Positions 8,601 through 17,500 are shown, counted from the first letter of the stretch. The stretch is DNA of 64,000 bases from Bacteroidia bacterium (GCA_016787895.1 JAEUTN010000014.1:186001-250000), one strand, 5' to 3'. A program made the numbers and translations. Notes: generated from the letters alone by a model not told the origin.

Positions 8601-9461
8601 TTAAACGGTATCCATAAAACTCTTCTCCACCCTGTGAAAAATAATCAATCCAAGTATAAACAACACCAATGTAAACCCAAAGCTATAAGCCAGGTGCATC
8701 CAATTAAACTCCCCAACACCCAAAAAAGCGTATTTGAAGGTTTCAATAATACTCGTCACCGGATTAGCCAATATCATCCATCGGTATTTATCCGGAACAA
8801 TCGAAAGAGGGTAAACAATGGGCGAAGCATACATCAGCAATTGTACCCCAAACACAACCAAAAATTTAAGATCACGGTATTTTGTGGTAAGTGATGATAT
8901 AATAATCCCGAAACTTAATCCTAAAAATCCCATCAAAATTATTAAAAACGGCACCAGTAATAATGCAGAATTAGGATTCAGAGAGTCCCCACTCATAAGG
9001 TAATACAGCCAAACCAGTATAAAAAGAATGAACTGTACCCCAAGTTTAATAAGATTGGATACCACTACCGAAAGGGGCACAATCATCCTGGGAAAGTAGA
9101 CTTTACCAAAGATATGGGCATTGCTTGTAAAGGTATCAGAGGTTTTGGTGAGTGTATCTGAAAAATAGGTCCATAAAGTTACTCCACACATGTAAAACAA
9201 AATTTGTGGTAAACCATCCGTTGAAATTTTCGCGAGGTTACCAAAAATAACCGTGAAGGTAATGGAGGTAATAATGGGTTGAATAAAAAACCAAAGGGGT
9301 CCAAGTATGGTTTGTTTGTATAAGGACACAAAATCGCGGCGCACAAACAAAAACAACAAATCCTTGTAGCGGAGTATCTCACTCAGCTGCAAATCATACC
9401 ATTTGCTCTTAGGCTCTATCACCAAATCCCAGCTCTCTATACTATCTTTTGTTCCTTGCAT
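8601..9461 (-). CDS. wzm: Polysaccharide ABC exporter, permease subunit (Wzm-like)
   Basis: The 286-residue protein belongs to the ABC-2 permease type used for O-antigen and capsule export. An amphipathic N-terminal stretch (WYDLQLSEILRYKDLLFLFVRRDF) precedes about six hydrophobic segments, with the family's YKQTILGPLWFFIQP entry motif near residue 48. The conserved FVVFGVQLLMYASPIVYPLS lies before the last pair of helices. It forms the membrane channel for the Wzt-like ATPase encoded just downstream. The ATG at 9461 gives a standard family length. Confidence 0.88.
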   Translation of the reverse strand: MQGTKDSIESWDLVIEPKSKWYDLQLSEILRYKDLLFLFVRRDFVSLYKQTILGPLWFFIQPIITSITFTVIFGNLAKISTDGLPQILFYMCGVTLWTYFSDTLTKTSDTFTSNAHIFGKVYFPRMIVPLSVVVSNLIKLGVQFILFILVWLYYLMSGDSLNPNSALLLVPFLIILMGFLGLSFGIIISSLTTKYRDLKFLVVFGVQLLMYASPIVYPLSIVPDKYRWMILANPVTSIIETFKYAFLGVGEFNWMHLAYSFGFTLVLFILGLIIFHRVEKSFMDTV

Positions 9462-9498
9462 TTATTCTCTTAACATTTAGTTCAATTAAGCAATTCTA

Positions 9499-9575
9499 TG
9501 CCTTTGCGTCTGTCTCTGCGCCCTTTGCGTCTTAGCGAGAAATCCATTTGTCTCAACGAATACTATGTGTTCTAT
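9499..9575. repeat. Dispersed repeats between the permease and hisF-like genes
   Basis: Bases 9501-9543 contain two inverted-orientation copies of the GCAAAGACGC-type repeat in tandem (CTTTGCGTCTGTCTCTGCG, then CCCTTTGCGTCTTAGCGAG). Immediately after, near 9562-9580, is TGTGTTCTATGTGGTT, a second motif resembling the TGTGTTCTCTGTGG repeats I know from other environmental bacteria. The hisF-like stop lies only a few bases further on. Confidence 0.65.
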
Positions 9576-9585
9576 GTGGTTCAAT

Positions 9586-10341
9586 TCATTCCCGGATGAC
9601 ATCCCCTCTATTCGGAAAATTAATCAAAACCCCCATGCCTTTTTTACTATACACCGCCATGCTTCCTATGGCCGCGGCATTGGCATTGATTTTGTATAAA
9701 ACGGTTTTTAAATCCTCTATGCTGCCACAACCCCCGCAGGCAATTACCGGTATTTCCACTTCATTTAAAAGTTGTGAAATAATTTCCGTGTCATAGCCTT
9801 CCCAGGTACCGTCTTTATCCACACTGTACAACATCAGTTCCCCTACACCAATTTCTGAGCAGAGGTAGTTAGCATATTCTGTTAAACTGTATTTTATTTT
9901 ATAACCCAGGTAGGAATAGGGTCCTTTGGGTCCGAACAGTGGTTTTTTAAAATCGATACAGGCCACAAGCGCCTGGGCACCGTAATTTTCTACCACTTTT
10001 TTGATGATTGAAGGGTTTTCCTGAATCAGGGAATTCACCACTACCTTTTCTACGCCCAATTTGTACAAACGCTCAAAATCCTCGTAGGTTTTTACCCCAC
10101 CCCCATAGGCAAAGGGCATAAAAGCCTCACCGGCCATGTCGGCTATTTTATCAAAATTAGGTTTGCGTTTTTGTTTGGAAGCCATAATGTCAATCAAAAT
10201 CAATTCGTCTACTTCCTTTTCATTAAAAATCTTTATCGCGTTGATGGGGTCACCCACATAGGATGGGTTTTTGAACTTCACGGTTTTTACTAAGCCTGAG
10301 CCGTCGTAGAGGAGACAGGGTATGATGCGTTTTAAGGCCAT
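9586..10341 (-). CDS. HisF-like glycan amidation protein (WbuZ type)
   Basis: The protein is a TIM barrel of 251 residues related to imidazole-glycerol-phosphate synthase cyclase. I start at the ATG at 10341 (MALKRIIPCLLYDG); the longer frame uses a TTG inside a dispersed repeat. True HisF has CLDVxxGR at this point with the catalytic Asp; here it reads CLLYDGSGLVKTVKF, followed by VGDPINAIKIFNEKEVDELILIDI, the form found in HisF2/WbuZ proteins of O-antigen loci. With the HisH-like partner it would supply ammonia for amidating a sugar, forming acetamidino-type groups. The histidine pathway role is unlikely because no other his gene is near. Confidence 0.82.
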   Translation of the reverse strand: MALKRIIPCLLYDGSGLVKTVKFKNPSYVGDPINAIKIFNEKEVDELILIDIMASKQKRKPNFDKIADMAGEAFMPFAYGGGVKTYEDFERLYKLGVEKVVVNSLIQENPSIIKKVVENYGAQALVACIDFKKPLFGPKGPYSYLGYKIKYSLTEYANYLCSEIGVGELMLYSVDKDGTWEGYDTEIISQLLNEVEIPVIACGGCGSIEDLKTVLYKINANAAAIGSMAVYSKKGMGVLINFPNRGDVIRE

Positions 10342-10404
10342 TTTTGTTGCTCGCAAAGACGCAGAGGGCGAAAAGGTTTTATGTTAGAGTTGTGAATCAC
10401 GATA

Positions 10405-10434
10405 GTTGCTTGCAAAGACGCAGAGAACGCAATG
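10405..10434. repeat. Repeat copy flanking the GxxExxY gene (stop side)
   Basis: GCTTGCAAAGACGCAGAG and the following few bases end at the stop codon of the GxxExxY gene at 10435. A matching copy in the opposite orientation lies at 10840-10868 on the start side, so the gene is bracketed by imperfect inverted repeats of about 25 bases. A further copy, also in this orientation, lies at 10349-10376 next to the hisF-like start. Confidence 0.7.
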
Positions 10435-10818
10435 TTATTCTTCTAATCTATTTACAATTCTCACAAGTCCTTCTTTAACCAGGTTTGTGTTAAAATTAAC
10501 CAGTAGTCCAAGTTTTAGCTTAGTGAGTTTTAGATAAGTTAAAAGTGTTTTATGATGAACAGGAAGCAAAGCCTCAATCGACTTAATTTCAATAATGACC
10601 TTATTCTCAACAATAACATCAGCTCGAAATCCCATATCCATCTTAACTGAGTCGTAATAAACCGATATTCCTTGCTGCTTCGTAAAATTCAAACCTCGTT
10701 TTGTCAATTCATGGCAAATCGCTGTTTCATATACACTCTCCAACAATCCGGGACCCAGCTCAGAATGGACCCGAATAAAGACATCCACCAATATTTTCGA
10801 AATTTCATTTTCTTTCAT
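10435..10818 (-). CDS. GxxExxY family protein (PD-(D/E)XK nuclease-like)
   Basis: The family motif is seen in LGPGLLESVYE, followed by FRADVIVENKVIIEIKSIE, which gives the Asp and Glu-x-Lys of a PD-(D/E)XK nuclease core; HHKTLLTYLKLTKLKLGLLVNF completes the family pattern. I place the start at the ATG at 10818 (MKENEISK, 127 residues). The frame stays open to an ATG at 10872, but those extra 18 residues (MVSRRDAKSAEIS...) are just the translation of a dispersed repeat. The cellular function of the family is unknown. The gene splits the hisF-like/hisH-like pair and is flanked by inverted repeats, suggesting that it came in as a cassette. Confidence 0.85.
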   Translation of the reverse strand: MKENEISKILVDVFIRVHSELGPGLLESVYETAICHELTKRGLNFTKQQGISVYYDSVKMDMGFRADVIVENKVIIEIKSIEALLPVHHKTLLTYLKLTKLKLGLLVNFNTNLVKEGLVRIVNRLEE

Positions 10819-10837
10819 CACTATTGAATCAAAAGAA

Positions 10838-10869
10838 ATCTCTGCGCTCTTTGCGTCTCTGCGAGACAC
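10838..10869. repeat. Repeat copy flanking the GxxExxY gene (start side)
   Basis: CTCTGCGCTCTTTGCGTCTC continuing into TGCGAGA is the inverse of the copy at 10405-10434. It overlaps the possible N-terminal extension of the GxxExxY frame and ends about 4 bases before the stop of the HisH-like gene, so it is the junction between the cassette and the operon. Confidence 0.7.
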
Positions 10870-10873
10870 CATT

Positions 10874-11485
10874 TCAGATTTTTGAAAAATTCTCCAACAC
10901 CTGCATACCGAATCGCAGGCTTTTCTCCGGATGAAACTGAGTCCCGAAAATATTGCCCTTATTCACCGCGCATACAAATGGTCCGTCAAAATCACAGGTT
11001 GCAAGCACCTGGGATGCATCGTCGCATTTTACATAATAGGAATGCACAAAATAGAAGCGTTGTTTTTTATCGCTATCGAGTAGAGGATTAGTACGGCTGA
11101 CTGTGATATAATCCCATCCCATGTGCGGCACTTTCAATTTCAATTTAGGATCAGGAGTAAATTTCACCGTTTCCCCATCAATCCATCCAAGACCCGGCTT
11201 TAAGCCTTCTTCACTTTTCCTGGTAAGCATTTGCATGCCCAGGCAAATACCCAATACGGGTACTTTTTCTTGGAGTGCCTTTTTGTTCAGCAAAGGTATC
11301 AGGCTGGTGGCTTCCAGCTTGCTCATGCCTGCATCAAAGGCCCCCACCCCGGGCAGTAATATTTTGTCGGCCATTGCAATTTGTCCGGCATCTGAAGTTA
11401 TAATCGCGTCTCTCACCCCAATCTTCCTAAACATGTTTTGCACCGAAGCCAGATTGCCCAAACCGTAATCAATGATAGCAATCAT
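10874..11485 (-). CDS. HisH-like glutamine amidotransferase (glycan amidation)
   Basis: The 203-residue class I glutaminase has its nucleophile in LGICLGMQMLTR near residue 80 and the His-Glu pair in GTQFHPEKSLRF near residue 187. The N-terminus MIAIIDYGLGNLASVQNMF is typical for HisH. It releases ammonia from glutamine and passes it to the HisF-like barrel. In glycan loci this pair works with an N-acetyl sugar amidotransferase (WbpG/PseA type); I do not see that third gene in this window. The ATG overlaps the TGA of the NusG-like gene (ATGA), so translation is probably coupled. Confidence 0.85.
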   Translation of the reverse strand: MIAIIDYGLGNLASVQNMFRKIGVRDAIITSDAGQIAMADKILLPGVGAFDAGMSKLEATSLIPLLNKKALQEKVPVLGICLGMQMLTRKSEEGLKPGLGWIDGETVKFTPDPKLKLKVPHMGWDYITVSRTNPLLDSDKKQRFYFVHSYYVKCDDASQVLATCDFDGPFVCAVNKGNIFGTQFHPEKSLRFGMQVLENFSKI

Positions 11486-11985
11486 GTCTTGCCCTCCTTT
11501 TTCAGAATCTCCCGAGGTAGCTGCAATGACAAGGAGTAATCAATACTGTCAATTACTATGGTATAGATTTCCTTATCCCCAGCCGTCTGCACCTGTCCCC
11601 GTAATCCCTTGAAGGGACCGGCCTGTATGATGGTCGCATCTCCGGGTTTTAAATCTGAACCAAAATGCCCTTCCACAAAATAACCCTTGGCTTCTATGGA
11701 TTTCAGTGCTTCAATTTCTATTTCACGTACCAGGGCATCCCCCCCATTGTAACGCACATAATTTAATACCCCCTGCTGTTGCAGCACCTGGTCTCTTTGC
11801 AGGGCATCCGGCCGAACAAACACGTAACCATTGATCAAGGGACTCTCCACCATTTTTTTTCTATCGCTCCATTGTTTCAATTCCTTCTTCATGGGCACAT
11901 AACACTCAATACGCTTTTCTTTCAATCGCTCTGCAACTTTTTTTTCAGCTCTTGATGAAACGTATATCACTTTCCAAGGATGCAT
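11482..11985 (-). CDS. NusG-like transcription antiterminator (UpxY/RfaH-like)
   Basis: The 167-residue protein has a NusG N-terminal domain (HPWKVIYVSSRAEKKVAERL, then CYVPMKKELKQWSDRKK and PLINGYVFVRPD) and a C-terminal KOW-type unit (FKPGDATIIQAGPFKGLRGQV). Specialised NusG paralogues near the start of Bacteroidota polysaccharide operons let RNA polymerase read through the long transcript. It is the second gene of the minus-strand operon, after the winged-helix regulator, where such a factor is expected. A diverged 5' fragment of the same gene lies immediately upstream at 12036-12158. Confidence 0.85.
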   Translation of the reverse strand: MHPWKVIYVSSRAEKKVAERLKEKRIECYVPMKKELKQWSDRKKMVESPLINGYVFVRPDALQRDQVLQQQGVLNYVRYNGGDALVREIEIEALKSIEAKGYFVEGHFGSDLKPGDATIIQAGPFKGLRGQVQTAGDKEIYTIVIDSIDYSLSLQLPREILKKEGKT

Positions 11986-12006
11986 AACTAAATTAAAATC
12001 TCATTA

Positions 12007-12043
12007 GGCCCTGAAGCGATTCGATAGAATCTGCTTTAGGGCC
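12007..12043. repeat. Imperfect 37-base hairpin of the CCTGAAGC/GCTTnAGG family
   Basis: GGCCCTGAAGCGATTC, loop GATA, then GAATCTGCTTTAGGGCC form a long stem with one bulge. The same arms with different inner stems are seen at 60025-60060 and 60064-60103, and a left half-copy lies at 12171-12185. The hairpin sits between the intact antiterminator gene and its broken copy and supplies the stop codon of the broken copy. Confidence 0.75.
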
Positions 12044-12158
12044 ATTGTTTGAGCTCCTTCTTTAAGGGCACATAAGATTCAATACCCTTTTCTTTCAGGC
12101 GTTCTGCAACTTTTTTTTCAGCTCTTGATGAAACGTATATCACTTTCCAAGGATGCAT
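12036..12158 (-). pseudogene. Truncated 5' copy of the NusG-like antiterminator gene
   Basis: Reading from the ATG at 12158, 38 codons align with the start of the intact gene (MHPWKVIYVSSRAEKKVAER, then LKEKGIESYVPLKKELKQW), followed by Pro and a TAA inside the hairpin repeat. The first 56 or so bases are identical to the intact gene. The rest differs at many positions, mostly without changing the protein, so it is not simply a recent exact duplication. It encodes only the first part of the NusG domain and should not be functional. Confidence 0.85.
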
Positions 12159-12612
12159 ATCTTTTAAACGAGGCCTGAAGCGATACTTTCTATTTGTTGA
12201 AGAAGAACCATCAAGTTTCTATTTTCTATCTTTCTTAACTTTCAAAACCTTCTCAACCTTTAACCTCTTCATAGCTTCGCCACCTCACTCACATGAGTAA
12301 TTTTAAATTCTAAACCTTCTCCGCCCTTCATCCTGGCCCTAAGCTAAAATTGTTCGCTGAACAATTTCTTACGTTTAGTCTTCCCGCAAGCTGGCTCTTC
12401 GCTAAAATTGTTCACTGAACAATTTCTTAACGCTCAGCCCTGCCACCTCAGTCCCATGACTAAATTTTTGCCTGCCCCTGACTTGTTCCTGCTCTGCCTC
12501 CTGCCAGCTGCAGACTGTCTCTGCCTCCTGCCTTAACCCTTGTGTTGAGCGAAGCCGAAGCATTTGCCTAAGCCTTTGTTCTTCTCTGCGAGCTCTGCGT
12601 CTCTGCGAGCAA
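12159..12612. other. Non-coding stretch with relic and simple repeats
   Basis: No supported gene lies here. It holds a half-copy of the CCTGAAGC hairpin (12171-12185), a pyrimidine-rich run (12220-12270), and two copies of a small hairpin, GCTAAAATTGTTC plus its complement, at 12343-12371 and 12401-12429. There are two related GCCACCTCA...CATGA segments near 12279 and 12444. CCTGCC-rich low-complexity sequence follows (12470-12540), and at 12582-12611 a GCAAAGACGC-type repeat in inverse orientation. The stretch separates the regulator gene from the antiterminator gene. Confidence 0.6.
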
Positions 12613-13146
12613 CTATCTCGACCAAATCAACAACGGATGCATCCCCGGTTCTTTTATCTTAGCCAAATCAAACTCCTTTGAACCGTAATGCACGTAACGT
12701 ATTTTTTTATTGATTTTTTTCTCCGCCTTTTCAATTTGTTCAATTAAAAAGGTTTTGTTTAAATTATCTCCTACCAAAACCAAATCTATAATTTCAGTGT
12801 TTTGGCCCCTGCTCATCTTACCAACAAGATATACCTTCTCCAAATCCCCGATGCGTTGCAGCACGTAATCCACCACATATTCCAGGCCAGTCATTTTCAT
12901 GATGATGCGGTTGATATCAGGAAAGAGAGGGTGTTTGGTGTTGACCTGGAAGATTTTTTTATTGCCTAAACTGGAGGAAGAAATAAACCCGGCTTTTTCA
13001 AACTTGTTTAATTCCAGGCGTATGCCGTTGGTAGATTCCCCAAATTCTTCTTCCAGATTTCTGAGATAAGCGGTGTTACTGCTGTTCAGAAAAAACTTAA
13101 GTAAAAGCTTTAGCCTGGTTTTGGAAGATATAAGGGTTTCAATCAT
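12613..13146 (-). CDS. Winged-helix regulator at the head of the glycan operon
   Basis: The 177-residue protein has an N-terminal winged-helix domain (SKTRLKLLLKFFLNSSNTAY, then LRNLEEEFGESTNGIRLELNKFEKAGFI and a wing around LGNKKIFQVN). A C-terminal half (VYLVGKMSRGQNTEIIDLVLVGD) looks like a degraded nucleotidyltransferase-type fold. Similar ArsR-like proteins precede NusG-like genes in Bacteroidota polysaccharide loci. It probably controls the operon, but its signal is unknown. A good Bacteroidota-type promoter lies 11-42 bases upstream, making this the likely first gene of the transcript. Confidence 0.75.
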   Translation of the reverse strand: MIETLISSKTRLKLLLKFFLNSSNTAYLRNLEEEFGESTNGIRLELNKFEKAGFISSSSLGNKKIFQVNTKHPLFPDINRIIMKMTGLEYVVDYVLQRIGDLEKVYLVGKMSRGQNTEIIDLVLVGDNLNKTFLIEQIEKAEKKINKKIRYVHYGSKEFDLAKIKEPGMHPLLIWSR

Positions 13147-13156
13147 TAATGAGCAA

Positions 13157-13188
13157 TAAATTTACTCGATTTAAAATTATTTTGCAAA
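13157..13188 (-). promoter_or_regulatory. Bacteroidota-type promoter for the glycan operon
   Basis: On the minus strand, TTTG (13188-13185), a 20-base spacer and TAAATTTA (13164-13157) match the TTTG/TAnnTTTG consensus except for the last base. The ATG of the winged-helix regulator is 11 bases beyond the -7 box, so the leader would be only a few bases long. Confidence 0.55.
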
Positions 13189-13299
13189 TGGATTATTTCG
13201 AAAGTCTTTAATCTTATAATTTTGATTTTCAGTGTTTTAACACGATGTGTAATCCTTCGATTGGATGATCTTTAGAAAACACAAGGGTTTGGATTCTGA

Positions 13300-14420
13300 T
13301 GAATTCCTCGCTTTGTTTGGAATGACAACGTGTTTCTTTTATTCCGATCCAACGCAGTGAAGAGAGGGATCTAGATGAAAATAAAAACACTTGGCTTTTC
13401 CAAGATTCCTCTCTTCGCCGAAGGCTTCGATCGGAATGACAAGCGGTCGTGTGTCATCCCGACCAGCGGGAGGGATCTTGGAGAAATTAAAACAGTATAA
13501 ACTCTCATAGATTCCTCACTACGCCGACGGTTCCGTTCGGAATGACAAAAGGTTATTTGTCATCCCGAGCAAAGCAGAGCGAAGCGAGGGATCTATGAGA
13601 AATTAAAACATTATAGTTTTTCCAAGATTCCTCTCTTCGCCGAAGGCTTCGATCGGAATGACAAGCGGTCGTGTGTCATCCCGACCTGCGGGAGGGATCT
13701 TGGAGAAATTAAAACAGTATAAACTCTCATAGATTCCTCACTACGCCGACGGCTCCGTTCGGAATGACAAAAGGTTATTTGTCATCCCGACCTGCGGGAG
13801 GGATCTTGGAGAAGTTAAAACATTTTAGTTTTATCAAGATTCCTCGCTTCACTCGGAATGACAAAGTGTTTTGTAATCCCGACCCCGAGGCTTCTGCGGG
13901 AGGGGACTTGGAGTAGTTAAACATTTTAGTATTACCAAGATTCCTCGCGGAGTTTATCCTGAGTGAAACGAAGGACCGGAATGACAAAAGCATCTTGTCA
14001 CGCCGAGTGCTGTTGCGCTGGCTTGCGGGAAGAACAGCGTATCGAGGCGGGATGCGAAAAATAAAACAGCCGCGAGTCCCTTCTCGAACCGAAAAAACTT
14101 GTCACGCCGAGCCCGCCTGCCGAAGCAAAGCAAGCGCTTCAGCGCCCGCCCGTGCCGGTTCGGACGGGGACAGGCGCGCCTGCCGGAGTAGTGGCCAGAC
14201 CGTCGGCGGGCAGGCCCGTCTGCCGAAGCAAAGCATGCGCATCGGCGGGCAGGTGCTGTTGCGCTGGCCTGTGAGGGGAACAGTGTATCGAGACGGCTTG
14301 TGGAAAATTAAACACCCCTGAGTCCCTTCTCGATACGCGACGTATATCAGTAAGCTTTCGCACTGCCCGGCTCATCCTGCCACTGGCAAGATGCCCCACT
14401 CGAAGTGACAAGATTATTTA
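13300..14420. repeat. Array of GGAATGACA/GTCATCCCGA inverted repeats with GC-rich inserts
   Basis: The whole stretch is built from alternating modules: AAGATTCCTC...CGGAATGACAA and its near-complement GTCATCCCGA...GGGATCTTGGAG. A block of about 175 bases at 13396-13570 recurs at 13618-13792 almost unchanged (offset 222). After 13990 the modules change to GTCACGCCGAG with GC-rich CTGCCGAAGCAAAGC copies. Open frames here are translations of repeats and have no protein character. Such modules are common between genes in Bacteroidota. The flanks 13189-13299 and 14421-14569 show no gene. Confidence 0.85.
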
Positions 14421-14569
14421 AGGCCAAGGTGGGTGCAGGTCTCTTCATCCGACTCCCAAAACTGAGAATAGTGAATTGAACTAAGCTTAAGTCAAAATCA
14501 CTTAGCTAAAAGGACACTCTATGAAGTATAAATAAACCCGAAAATTAGAAATCAGTAATCAGAAATGTA

Positions 14570-17500
14570 TTAATGCACCACCTTAAAGGTTTTGCTTTTA
14601 CTCTCGTTGCTGAGTTTTACAAAAAGCAAATTTTCAGAAGCTGGGATAGATATGTCAATTCTTCCATTGATGGCACGAACAGTTTTTTCCTTAATCAGGT
14701 TTTGACCCAATGCATTGTAAGCTGTCAGCACAAAATCACTGTCTTCACCTGAGTTTACGAGTACATAAATACCTGAAGCCTCCTGAACCAAAACCAATTC
14801 ATCAGTTGTAAACTCATGCTGAGTTATTCCAACAGGCATATCCAGCACTTGTACCTGCAGGCTTTTCTGATCAACATCCTGACAAGGCCCATTGCCGGCG
14901 ATTAATTTAACAGTGTAGATACCCGGTGCATGATAGGTGTAGTTGGCATGAAGACTGGAAACACTCATTCCATTTCCAAACTCCCAGGTAAACTCAGATG
15001 CGTTTTGCGAAAGGTTGGTGAAAGAAACCGGTACATTGGATTGTGCCGAAACAGTGTTGCTGTTCACAGTAAAATCAGCCATTGGCAAGGGGGTTTGGGC
15101 CTCTAAGGTAAATTGAGCACGTGCGTTGTTACAGGTACCCACCGTGTTTACATCCACCATATATCGCCCTTGAGCAAGGCCGAGAAGAGTATCTGCAGTG
15201 AAAATATTGCCATTGTATTTTAGAATATTAGAATTTTCATCTTTCCAGGTATAGTTCCAGGGCCCTGAACCACTTCCAATGGCAATTAAAGAACCATCTT
15301 CTGATTTGGCACAAACAGGGTCATGACTTTGGGAACTCATGTTGGCAGGCAATTGAGTAATAATCAATTCAAACTGAGGCGTGGTTTGGCCTGCACTCAG
15401 GCTTGTGGTATAGGCCCCTGTTCTCAGGTCGTGGAAAACATTATTTAGTATATCATGTAACACAACACAGGCTCCTGAAGGCAGTTTGTGCAGATTAATA
15501 GGTTTAAGCACATACAGCGCACTGTAGCCCGTGTTTACTTGAATCGGTATACTTATGCTGCCATTGGAAATAGCCGCCTGAGCATTGCGCCGTAATCGAT
15601 CGGTATTTGAAATACTGTATATGCATGGCAAATTCGGCTCTATGGGATTGTCCATAAAGTAGGCATCCTTGCCCAAATCGTAAAGCTGTCCTGCCCCAGT
15701 TTCGAATGTAAAATAAGCCTGAGAAAAAAAGTGCTTTGGCACTGCGCTGCTTTGCAAGTCAATCAAAAAATCATCGTAAAAATACGGTCTTCCATTAGGG
15801 GCCAAAGCCTGCGAGCTGTATTTAAACATTGAAGTATTATCAGTCGACGTTGTTTTCCAGTTTTCATCAGGTAACACAGCAACTGTGCTCGTAGCTCTAA
15901 CATAAAAAGCCTGCCCCATTGGAATGACGTCCCCTCCTGAAAAAGGTACAAATCCCGGGAGGTCCGGATCGTAAGCCTGTAAGCTGGTAGGATCAATGTT
16001 TGCTCCAAAAGCTGAGATTACCTGGCTTGCCTGTATAGGGGATGGATAAGGATTCGCAATCAAATTCCAACCGTTCTCAGAACCAGCACCACCGGTTAGA
16101 GTAAGATTGATGGCACCCGATGAGGTTTTTGTATTCACTGCACCGGTTAATGAAATGGTAATATTTCCGGTATTAGGGTAATTGTTCCCTAAATACACCC
16201 AATAGCCGGTTTTTGTGTCAATTCCAGTGCCTGTTCCCGGTAGATCCACATAATGCGCTGCAGCACTAGCCGTTCCTGCGCCCTGGGTTTCATCATAAGT
16301 ATACACCGAAGTAAATGGTTGCCCGGCCACCTGGCTACCATCCGGGCATCCACTAGGACAGGTAATGCCAAAACTACCGTTCCAATCTGAAAAACTTTTT
16401 CCTGTAACACCAGGTGAACACATGTTTACCCATCCCGTGATACCGGCTGGTTTAAATTGCTGAACGGTAACATTACCACTTAGGCTACCATTTGAGCTCA
16501 AAGGCCCAATCCTACCTTTAAAGTTTGCATCACTGTATAATGTTACATTATTATTGGTGGTGATAGTACCTGATGTTGGGTTGAGGGAATGAAGTATGTA
16601 AAGTGGCGTTCCTATACTAAGGCTTTCACCTGCCCTATTCAGTGTTAACTCCGAAAGGTATTCCCAGCCGGCCCCCTCCAGAACCAATGCTCCACTCACT
16701 GTTCCAGTACCAGCAATTTGTATTGTGGCACTGCCTGAGCCCCTTATTTGGTGACTTCCAAAACTGACATTGCCGTTTAAGAAGAGGGAGCCTCCCAAAA
16801 ACCAAAAGCGACCTCCACCATTAACAGTAAAATTTCCGGAAGCTGTTAATGGTGTGTATAAGGCGGCAAAATAACTATTCAAAATGTTCACATTTGCAAA
16901 GTTCTCATTCCCTGTATCAAACCTTAAGTGAGTAATCCCTCCTCCACCAAATGTCAAAGAACCTGTATTATCCCCGGCAATGCTGCCACCGGTATTTAAT
17001 ACATTTCCGCTAACGTTTAGTATTCCATTGTTGTCAATGGTCAATACATTGCCTGAGCTGATGTTAAGGTCGCCTAACACATCTATGGTTGAAGAATTAC
17101 TTGCTACGTTTGTAATGATGCTTAAATTATCGTACTGATCAGTTGCTACTGAAGTGGTGCCTGCAGCATATAAAAAGGTGCTCCCGGAATTCATTGTGGT
17201 CTTTGCGGGGTTTAAATTATAAGCAGTACTTAAACTAAACGTTGCAAGGTTTGTAATTACCAAATTCGCTGTTGAGCCGGCCACCCCGAGCGCTGCCCCG
17301 GGTCCATAATCCAAAGTAAAAGCGGCCCCTCCGGCTCCAACACTTACAATAGAATTTGCAGTAATCGTCCATGTTGTGTTTAAGGTTCTTGAAGCATTAT
17401 TTGCTGTGAATATATACGTATTGTCCTGAGAAAAATCAGCTAGTACACTTGTGGTACCATCCGGCGCCGCCCCCCAATCGCCAGGAGTAGTGATGTTTCC

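Noticed and set aside
8466..8894. 142-codon plus-strand frame overlapping the permease gene
   Set aside because: It runs through dispersed repeats and then antisense to a well-supported permease; no membrane or domain pattern of its own.
10819..10872. Upstream ATG of the GxxExxY gene as its true start
   Set aside because: The 18 extra residues are encoded by a dispersed repeat, and the family normally begins near the KENEISK sequence.
9586..11485. HisF and HisH as part of histidine biosynthesis
   Set aside because: The barrel lacks the HisF CLDV-type Asp and has the HisF2/WbuZ form; no other his gene is present and the setting is a glycan operon.
13995..14411. Open frames of 90-108 codons on both strands (Arg/Ala-rich)
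   Set aside because: They are translations of GC-rich repeat modules; both strands are open over the same bases and the products are low-complexity without any fold marks.
13300..14420. CRISPR array
   Set aside because: Repeats alternate in orientation, vary in length and spacing and have no unique spacers of even size; no cas genes are seen.
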